From CBDCCV01 sp965215025 (GTDB taxonomy: Bacteria > Bacteroidota > Rhodothermia > Rhodothermales > Salinibacteraceae), in assembly GCA_965215025.1 (NCBI GenBank), contig CBDCCV010000001.1, forward strand, positions 1,240,001 through 1,304,000: DNA of 64,000 nt, in the 5' to 3' direction. This document shows positions 58,082 through 64,000 of the stretch, in pieces. Below the pieces are notes generated by a model. The model was given only the letters and a program-made list of their open reading frames with translations, did no database searches and was not told the DNA's origin. Within the stretch, counting starts at the first letter, position 1. Each line of letters starts with the position of its first letter. The position numbers were made by a program, and so were the translations under genes.

Positions 58082-59887
58082 ATGCAGCCTCCCCGTCCCG
58101 CCCGGCCTGCCGCCCCCATGCCCACGCTCCTCTTCGGCCCTGCTGATGCGACGAGGCGTGCGCTCGCCGAAGCCCTCCGCGCCGAAGGGCACGAGGTGCA
58201 CCTCGCCGAAGAGGCCAAGGCGGCGTGGGCGATCTACGAGGAGCACCACCCCGCACTCGTCGTCGTGCTCGCCTCGGCCGAGGCTGGCGGCCTAGCGTTC
58301 TGCCGGCGCCTCCGCGCGCGCGCCGATGGAGAAGCTCCGACCCTCGTAGTGGCCCTGGCGCCGTCAGGATCGGCGCCGCCTCTGGAGGCGCTCGAAGAAG
58401 CCGGCGTGGACGAGTGCCTCTTCGACGTCGAGCGTCCTGAGCGGCTGAGGACGCAGCTGGCCCTCATCAGACGGCGCGTGCAGAGGCGGCGCCGGCATCA
58501 GCGCACGAAAGCGCGTCTTCAGCAGCAGAGCGACCGCATCCGAGCCATCTTCGAGAGCATGACCGATGCCTTCATGGCGGTGGACCCGGATTGGCGCTTC
58601 ACCTTCGTCAACCGCCAGGCCGAGAAGCTGCTCCGGCGCCGGCGCGAGGAGCTGCTCGGGAGCACGCTCTGGAGCGAGTTCCCGGAGGCCGTCGGCACCG
58701 TCTTCCACGAGCAGTACCAGGCCGCCTGCCAGGAGGAGCGCCCCGTGCAGTTCGAGGCGTACTATCCGCCCCTGAAGGCGTGGTTCAAGGTGAACGCTTA
58801 TCCCTACGAAGATGGGTTGTCGATCTACTTCGCCGACATCACCGAGCGCCGGCAGATGGAGGAGGCGCTTCAGGAGAGCGAGGCCAAGGCGCGGGCCATC
58901 CTGGACACCACCGTCGATGGCGTCATCACGATTGACGAGTACGGCCGCATCGCCTCGTTCAACCCCGCCGCCGAGACCATCTTCGGCTACGAGGAGGCCG
59001 AGGTGCTGGGGAAGAACGTCCGCGTGCTCATGCCCGACCCCTACCGCGAGGAGCACGACGACTACCTGCGCAGCTACCGCGAGACGGGCCGGCGCAAGAT
59101 CATCGGCATCGGGCGCGAGGTGGTGGGGCGGCGCCAGGACGGCTCGACCTTCCCCATGGACCTGGCCGTGAGCGAGGTGCACTTGGGCGGGCGGCGTCTC
59201 TTCACCGGCATCGTGCGCGACATCACCGAGCGGCGGCGCCTGGAGCAGGAGATCCTCAAGATGAGCGAGCAGGAGCGCCGGCGCATCGGGCAGGACCTGC
59301 ACGACGGCCTCGGGCAGATGCTCACCGGCATCGGCCTGATCAGCCGAAACCTCACGCGGCGGCTCCAGGCCGAAGGGCACGCCGCCGCCCCCGACGCCGA
59401 GGAGATCACCGCCATGATCCGCGAGGCCGACGAGCAGGCGCGCGGGCTGGCGCGCGGCCTCGTGCCGGTGGACCTCGAGGCGAGCGGCCTGACCGAGGCG
59501 CTCCGGCGCCTGGCTAAAAACGCCGAGCAGCTCTTTGGCATCACGTGCGTTTTCGAGAGCACAGGCCCGGCCCTCATTTACGACAGCACGGTGGCCGCGC
59601 ATATGTACCGCATCGCGCAGGAGGCCGTCTCCAACGCCGTCAAGCACGGGCGCGCCGCGCACGTGGGCATCACGCTGGCCACCGGCGCCGAGCGCCTGCG
59701 CCTGCGCGTCAAGGACGACGGCGTGGGCTTCCCCGAGGGGGAGGCCGCGCGGCACGAGTCCGAGGCCGGCGGGATGGGCGTGCGCATCATGCACCACCGC
59801 GCGCACATGATCGGCGCCACGCTGGAGGTGCGCAACGGCTCCGGCGGAGGCGCCGTCATAACCTGCACGGCGCGCCACCTCCGGTAG
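58082..59887 (+). CDS. FixL-like PAS sensor histidine kinase (heme-PAS candidate)
   Basis: A 601-residue kinase without TM helices. Residues 13-125 form a receiver-like domain that lacks the phosphorylatable aspartate (VVVLASAEAGG). PAS1 lies at about 150-255. PAS2 at about 270-380 is FixL-like (NVRVLMPDPYREEHDDYL, IIGIGREVVGRRQDGSTFPM, FTGIVRDITER) with H325 and R345 at the heme-ligand and distal-arginine positions. HisKA_3 has H407 in GQDLHDGLGQ; the HATPase region has SNAVKHG and DDGVGF. It probably senses oxygen and phosphorylates the regulator encoded 56 bp downstream. An alternative start is the ATG at 58118. Confidence 0.85.
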   Translation: MQPPRPARPAAPMPTLLFGPADATRRALAEALRAEGHEVHLAEEAKAAWAIYEEHHPALVVVLASAEAGGLAFCRRLRARADGEAPTLVVALAPSGSAPPLEALEEAGVDECLFDVERPERLRTQLALIRRRVQRRRRHQRTKARLQQQSDRIRAIFESMTDAFMAVDPDWRFTFVNRQAEKLLRRRREELLGSTLWSEFPEAVGTVFHEQYQAACQEERPVQFEAYYPPLKAWFKVNAYPYEDGLSIYFADITERRQMEEALQESEAKARAILDTTVDGVITIDEYGRIASFNPAAETIFGYEEAEVLGKNVRVLMPDPYREEHDDYLRSYRETGRRKIIGIGREVVGRRQDGSTFPMDLAVSEVHLGGRRLFTGIVRDITERRRLEQEILKMSEQERRRIGQDLHDGLGQMLTGIGLISRNLTRRLQAEGHAAAPDAEEITAMIREADEQARGLARGLVPVDLEASGLTEALRRLAKNAEQLFGITCVFESTGPALIYDSTVAAHMYRIAQEAVSNAVKHGRAAHVGITLATGAERLRLRVKDDGVGFPEGEAARHESEAGGMGVRIMHHRAHMIGATLEVRNGSGGGAVITCTARHLR

Positions 59888-59943
59888 GCGCGTGCGCGCG
59901 CAGACTCCCCGTCCTCACAGGAAACCAAGACGCTTTTCAGGCC

Positions 59944-60594
59944 ATGAAGCAAATCATGATTGTGGATGACCACCCGCTCATGCGCAAAGGGCTGGCGCAG
60001 ACGCTCGAAGCCGAGGTAGACCTCGCCGTCTGCGCGCAGGTGGGCAGCGCCGAAGAAGCTCTGGAGATGGTGGATGACGCCGAGCCGGACCTGGCCGTGG
60101 TGGACATCTCGCTGCCGGGCATGAGCGGCCTCGAACTCGTCAAGCACTTGCAGGCGGTGCGTCCTGCGCTGCGCATCCTGATGGTCTCGCGGCACGACGA
60201 GGCGCTCTACGCCGAGCGCGCCATCCGCGCCGGCGCGCGCGGCTACGTGATGAAGCTCCGCGCCGGCGACGTGATCGTAAAGGCCGTGCGCCAAGTCCTC
60301 GATGGGCGCATCTACGTCAGCGAGGAGATCAAAGACCGGCTGCTCCTGGGGATGGCCGCCGGGCGGGACGCCCTGGCGCAGTCGCCGCTCGAAGTCCTGA
60401 GCGACCGCGAGCTGGAGGTCTTCGAGCTGACGGGCCGCGGCCTCTCCACGCGCGAGATCGCCGAGCGGCTGCACCTCTCGGTAAAGACCGTCGAGTCCTA
60501 CCGCGCGCGCATCAAAGACAAGCTGAGCCTGGACTCGGCCACCGAGCTGATGCAGCACGCCGTGCAGTGGGTCGAGGGCGAGGGCGCCGGCTGA
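59944..60594 (+). CDS. NarL/FixJ-family response regulator
   Basis: A 216-residue regulator; the start is the ATG at 59944 (MKQIMIVDDHPLMRKGL). The receiver domain has D8, D9 and phosphoacceptor D54 (VVDISLPGM), with the usual switch region. A LuxR-type helix-turn-helix lies at about 148-205 (LSDRELEVFELTGRGLSTREIAERL and VKTVESYRARIKDKL). Encoded next to the FixL-like kinase, it should activate target promoters when phosphorylated; the nitrate-reductase operon and terminal-oxidase genes are likely targets, by inference from context. Confidence 0.93.
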   Translation: MKQIMIVDDHPLMRKGLAQTLEAEVDLAVCAQVGSAEEALEMVDDAEPDLAVVDISLPGMSGLELVKHLQAVRPALRILMVSRHDEALYAERAIRAGARGYVMKLRAGDVIVKAVRQVLDGRIYVSEEIKDRLLLGMAAGRDALAQSPLEVLSDRELEVFELTGRGLSTREIAERLHLSVKTVESYRARIKDKLSLDSATELMQHAVQWVEGEGAG

Positions 60595-60651
60595 GGCGCG
60601 CGCCCGCTTTTGGCTGCCCTTCACCGCCACCGTAGCACAGCGTCCAACGCA

Positions 60652-62217
60652 ATGCGCGCGTCAAGAACACGTCCTGCCGACGCAGCCCTGGAAGAGCGGC
60701 TGTCGTTTCTCGGGGACCCCCTGTCGTACCCGCACCGGCCCGATGAGGTCGAGGTCATGCAAACGCACATCTCCTGCGTGGCCCTCGCCGGCGCGCACGT
60801 CTACAAGGTGAAAAAGCCGGTGGACCTGGGCTTTGCCGACTTCTCGACGCTGGAGAAGCGCCGCCACTTCTGCGATGAAGAGGTGCGGCTCAACCGCCGC
60901 CTGTGCGCAGCGATCTACGAGGGCGTCGTGCCCATCTTCCGTTCGGAAAACGGAAGGCTGACGTTTAGAGAGCACGGCCCGCCGGTGGAGTACGCCGTCA
61001 AGATGCGCCGCCTGGGCGAGGAGCACTTCCTGGACCGGAAGCTCGCGCGGGGCGAGGTCGCCCTGGCCGAACTGGACAGCGTGGCAGAGAAGCTGGCGGC
61101 GTTCTACCGCCGCCAGTCCTCGTCGGCCGAGATCGCCGCGTGGGGGCGCACCCACCGCCTCCGGGTCAGCACAGACGAGAACTTCGCGCAGACGGAGCCG
61201 CACGTTGGCACGGCGCTCTCGCGGCCGGCCTTTGAGGCCATCCGCTACTACACCAATCGCTTCTACGAGTACCGGGCGATGCTCATCAACCGCCGGCGCG
61301 CCGAGGGGCACATCGTAGACGGCCACGGCGACCTGCGCCTGGAGCACGTGCACCTCACGCCCGCAGGCGTCTGCATCTTCGACTGCATCGAGTTCTCGGA
61401 TCGGCTGCGTTCGGTGGACGTGGCCAACGACATCGCCTTCCTGGCGATGGATCTGGACTTCCACGGGCGCCCCGATCTGTCGCTGGCCTTCGCACGCCGG
61501 ATGGCCGACGCGCTCGGCGACCCGGATCTCCTGGAGATGATCGACTTCTACAAGTGCTACCGGGCCTACGTGCGCGGCAAGGTCAAGGGGATGCGCAGCC
61601 GCGAGCGTGCCACGCGCTACTTCCAGTGGGCCTTGCAGTACGCCACGGCGTCGTCGGGGCCGGCCGTCATTGCCGTCATGGGGGGCGTGGGCACCGGCAA
61701 GAGCACGCAGGCCAAGGCGCTGGCCGAGGCGCTCGGCTGGGACGTCATCCGCTCCGACGAGGTGCGGAAGGAGCAGGCGGGCGTCCCGCTGCGCACGCGC
61801 GGCGGCACGGCAGAGCGGGCGGATCTGTATGCCGAAGAGCGCACGCGCCAGGTCTACACGGCCCTGTGCGACGAGGCGCTGCGGCGCGCAGAGCAGGGGC
61901 GCGGCACGGTGCTCGACGCCACCTTCGGCCAACGCGCCCACCGCGACGCGCTGCGCGAGGCGCTCAGCGAGCGTGACATCCCCCGCCGCTTCGTGGAGAT
62001 GACCGCTTCCGATGACGTGGTCAGAAAGCGGCTGCGAGAGCGGGAGAGCACGGCCTCGGTGTCCGACGCGCGCCTGGAGAACTTTGCGATGCTGAGCGCC
62101 GGCTACGAAGCGCCGGATGCCCTCGAAGACGCCTGCCACTTTACGGCAGGAACAGCGGGCGATCCGGAAGCAACGACGACCGAGATCTTGAAGCACCTCG
62201 TGCGCCTTGCGCTGTAG
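60652..62217 (+). CDS. Fused aminoglycoside-phosphotransferase-like/AAA P-loop kinase
   Basis: A 521-residue two-domain protein; the start is the ATG at 60652. The N-terminal part is APH-like (KVKKPVDLGFADFSTLEKRRHFC; VDGHGDLRLEHVHL as the catalytic loop; CIEFSDRLRSVDVANDIAFLAMDLD as the metal site). The C-terminal P-loop kinase part has AVMGGVGTGKSTQAKALAEALG (about 353-374) and a VLDATFGQRAHRDALREAL block. This fusion is widespread, often annotated as a bifunctional APH/ATP-binding protein; its substrate is not known. It is 57 bp downstream of the response regulator, possibly cotranscribed. Confidence 0.85.
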   Translation: MRASRTRPADAALEERLSFLGDPLSYPHRPDEVEVMQTHISCVALAGAHVYKVKKPVDLGFADFSTLEKRRHFCDEEVRLNRRLCAAIYEGVVPIFRSENGRLTFREHGPPVEYAVKMRRLGEEHFLDRKLARGEVALAELDSVAEKLAAFYRRQSSSAEIAAWGRTHRLRVSTDENFAQTEPHVGTALSRPAFEAIRYYTNRFYEYRAMLINRRRAEGHIVDGHGDLRLEHVHLTPAGVCIFDCIEFSDRLRSVDVANDIAFLAMDLDFHGRPDLSLAFARRMADALGDPDLLEMIDFYKCYRAYVRGKVKGMRSRERATRYFQWALQYATASSGPAVIAVMGGVGTGKSTQAKALAEALGWDVIRSDEVRKEQAGVPLRTRGGTAERADLYAEERTRQVYTALCDEALRRAEQGRGTVLDATFGQRAHRDALREALSERDIPRRFVEMTASDDVVRKRLRERESTASVSDARLENFAMLSAGYEAPDALEDACHFTAGTAGDPEATTTEILKHLVRLAL

Positions 62218-62304
62218 GGCAACGCGCGGCGGCCTCGCTTCCTTGCATTAAAGATTAACCCTCCTGCTTTGCTATGAATACACTAAAGACCTCGCGCCGA
62301 ACAC

Positions 62305-63144
62305 GTGCTTGGACTGCCGCCCTTGCCGGAGGCAGCGCTCGCTGGCGTCGTGCTCGGTGCGCGCCGCCTCGCCCGTGACCGGACGTTCGGCCACATCGAG
62401 CAGGCCCTGCTCGCCCCGCTGGAGGATGCGCCGGAGATGTTCTCGCCTGACCTTGTCGCCGGCTTGCCTGAACCGGCACGGCGCCACCTCCTCCACGCCA
62501 TCGCCCCTGGTACGCCGTTGGCACCGGCCGTTCGTCTCCAGATGGACGGGACGATGACGCCGACTCCGGGCAGCGCCCGCGTCTGCCTCACGGCAGAGGA
62601 GACGCTCGCGCCGCAGCGCGGCTTCGTCTGGACGGCGAGCGCGCGCATGTTTGGCCTGCCCGTCCGGGTACGCGACCACTACTTCAGCAGCGACGGGGGC
62701 GTGCACGTAACCATCCTTGGCCTCATCCCAATGCCGTTTTCCGCCGACGCCAAAGACGTGACGCGCTCCTCGCGCGGGCGGCTCATCGGCGAGGCCGTCT
62801 GGTGCCCCACGGCGCTTGTCGGGCCGGATGTGGCGTGGGAGGCCGTGGACGCCGACCGCGCCCGGTTCACGCTCGCGGTCGATGGCGAGGCCGTCTCCGT
62901 CACCGTGCGCGTCGGGCCGGAGGGGGCGCTGCGCGAGGTCACGCTCGACCGCTGGGGCGACGCCGGTGTGCCGTCCCCGAGGCTGCTCCCGTACGGGTTT
63001 GCCGTCGAAAAGGAGGCGACGTTCGGCGGCGTTACGATCCCGACGCGCCTCTGCGGGGGCTGGTGGTACGGAACGAGCCGCTTCGACCCCGACGCGGCAG
63101 CGACGTTCATCGTCCGCTCGGCCGTGTTCGCAGCCAGGCCGTGA
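62305..63144 (+). CDS. Conserved hypothetical protein (DUF6544-like)
   Basis: A 279-residue protein beginning with GTG at 62305; a TAA lies 21 bp upstream in frame, and the ATG at 62274 is in another frame and soon stops. The order GLPEPARRHLLHAIAPGTPLAPAVRLQM, RGFVWTASARMFGLPVRVRDHY, SRGRLIGEAVWCPTALVG and a late GVTIPTRLCGGWWYG resembles a large family of uncharacterised bacterial proteins. No signal peptide or membrane helix. Function unknown. Confidence 0.65.
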   Translation: MLGLPPLPEAALAGVVLGARRLARDRTFGHIEQALLAPLEDAPEMFSPDLVAGLPEPARRHLLHAIAPGTPLAPAVRLQMDGTMTPTPGSARVCLTAEETLAPQRGFVWTASARMFGLPVRVRDHYFSSDGGVHVTILGLIPMPFSADAKDVTRSSRGRLIGEAVWCPTALVGPDVAWEAVDADRARFTLAVDGEAVSVTVRVGPEGALREVTLDRWGDAGVPSPRLLPYGFAVEKEATFGGVTIPTRLCGGWWYGTSRFDPDAAATFIVRSAVFAARP

Positions 63145-63175
63145 AAAGGGCGCGGGGAAGCACGGAAAGACGAGC

Positions 63176-64000
63176 ATGAAGATACCCAAGATAAAAGAGC
63201 GAGCGGCGCTATTCTATCGCCGGCACGTACGCGAGGACCTGGACCACTGGCGCCGTCGGCTGGCCCGGCGCATCAAGCCGCCGCTCCGGCTCCAAAACGT
63301 GGCGTATTTTCTCGCCGCCGTGGCCGTGGCGGTGCTCGCCGTGGTTGCGCTGGAGGCGAGCGCCTTGCCCCGCGAGGCCGTGCTGATGAGCGGGATCTTC
63401 GTGCTGGCCGCCCTGCTGTGGGTGACCGAGGCGCTGCCGCTTTTCGCCACGGCCATCCTGGTGATCGGCCTGGAGATCGTGCTCTTAGCCAACCCCGGCG
63501 GCTGGGCGGGCCTCGGCTTCGAGCGCGGCCCCTCGCCCGATTACCGCACGTTCCTGGCTCCCCTCTCGGACCCGATCATCGTCCTCTTCCTGGGCGGCTT
63601 TCTGATGGCGCAGGCCGCTATCAAAGAAAGAGTCGATCACGCGCTCGCCGGCGTCATCCTGCGCCTCTTTCGCGGGAGGCCGCGCTCGGTCATGATGGGG
63701 CTGATGCTCGTCACCGCCGCCTTCTCGATGTTCATGAGCAACACCGCCACAACGGCCATGATGATCACGCTCGTGGCGCCGATGCTTGCGCAGATCCCCG
63801 CCGGAGACCCGGTGCGCAAAGGGCTGGTGCTCTCGGTTCCCTTCGCGGCCAACATCGGGGGGATGGGCACGCCCATCTCCTCGCCGCCGAACGCCGTGGT
63901 CGTCGGCTTTCTGGAGCAGGCCGGCTACGAGATCACCTTTCTCGAATGGATGCTCATCGCCGTGCCGCTCGCAGGGGGCCTGCTGCTCCTCTCCTGGGAG
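63176..64000 (+). CDS. SLC13/DASS-family sodium-coupled anion transporter, 3' end cut
   Basis: The first 275 residues are present, ending at the window edge. Several TM segments are seen (VAYFLAAVAVAVLAVVALEA; AVLMSGIFVLAALLWVTEALPLF; LFLGGFLMAQAA; MMGLMLVTAAFSMFMSNTATTAMM). The family motif SNTA lies in MFMSNTATTAMM, and NIGGMGTPISSPPNAVVVG forms the conserved hairpin. It carries sulfate, phosphate or dicarboxylates into the cell with sodium. The start is the ATG at 63176. The rest of the gene lies beyond the window. Confidence 0.92.
   Translation, partial: MKIPKIKERAALFYRRHVREDLDHWRRRLARRIKPPLRLQNVAYFLAAVAVAVLAVVALEASALPREAVLMSGIFVLAALLWVTEALPLFATAILVIGLEIVLLANPGGWAGLGFERGPSPDYRTFLAPLSDPIIVLFLGGFLMAQAAIKERVDHALAGVILRLFRGRPRSVMMGLMLVTAAFSMFMSNTATTAMMITLVAPMLAQIPAGDPVRKGLVLSVPFAANIGGMGTPISSPPNAVVVGFLEQAGYEITFLEWMLIAVPLAGGLLLLSWE

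Overview
The window is a high-GC (roughly two-thirds G+C by eye) chromosomal segment of a bacterium from the Bacteroidota side of the tree, most likely a Rhodothermota/Rhodothermales-type organism. This rests on a secreted protein with a C-terminal type IX secretion (T9SS) sorting domain, an UpxY/NusG-like antiterminator next to exopolysaccharide genes, and few Shine-Dalgarno sequences. No 16S or other taxonomic marker is present, so the assignment is an inference.

Left part (1-12.4 kb): an exopolysaccharide/surface region on the minus strand. It holds a hexapeptide acetyltransferase and a Gfo/Idh/MocA dehydrogenase (sugar-nucleotide modification), a 1312-residue T9SS-exported repeat protein, an UpxY-like antiterminator, an SLBB export protein and a Wzz/BY-kinase. 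A nonsense-interrupted dCTP deaminase/dUTPase-like gene follows. Long spacers here carry degenerate REP-like palindromes.

12.5-17.2 kb: a lower-GC three-gene operon, HerA-like ATPase -> NurA-like nuclease -> DNA methyltransferase, with overlapping genes. This is the best candidate for an undescribed defence or restriction-modification-like system. 17.2-32 kb is mostly core metabolism and envelope: a LysM lytic transglycosylase, a RecD/Dda-like helicase, a class A PBP, a CBS protein, an acyl-CoA carboxylase beta subunit, an ABC exporter pair, an SRPBCC protein and a class III aminotransferase.

32-42.7 kb: two small toxin-antitoxin modules, each bounded by direct repeats. The RelE/Phd-type pair lies between attC-like repeats; the VapC-type pair lies between exact 48-bp copies of the 3' end of der. 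They are interspersed with RqcH/NFACT, UppP, EcsC, a lower-GC HEPN/AbiU2-like gene, Der GTPase, a NuoI-type ferredoxin, a SnoaL-like protein and a DinB-like protein.

42.7-48.9 kb: a complete histidine utilisation cluster (hutU, hutH, hutI, hutG) on the minus strand. A four-helix-bundle gene is inserted in it, and its spacers are full of purine-rich repeats, including an 11.5-copy octamer array just upstream of hutI.

49-64 kb: DNA polymerase III delta, an ECF sigma/anti-sigma pair, tRNA-Val(CAC) with a terminator, and a nitrate-reductase-like operon (molybdoenzyme, tetraheme cytochrome, small membrane protein). Next come a PNPOx-like flavoprotein, an NDH-2/SQR-like oxidoreductase, a decayed ccoN fragment and a FixL-like heme-PAS histidine kinase with a NarL/FixJ-type regulator. 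A fused APH/AAA kinase, a conserved hypothetical and a truncated SLC13 transporter end the window. The redox genes suggest oxygen-controlled nitrate respiration.

Spacers throughout carry short tandem heptamer arrays (GACGACG / TTCGCCA / ACTCGCC types) that sometimes extend into gene ends, and many start codons are preceded by pyrimidine-rich tracts instead of a Shine-Dalgarno site.
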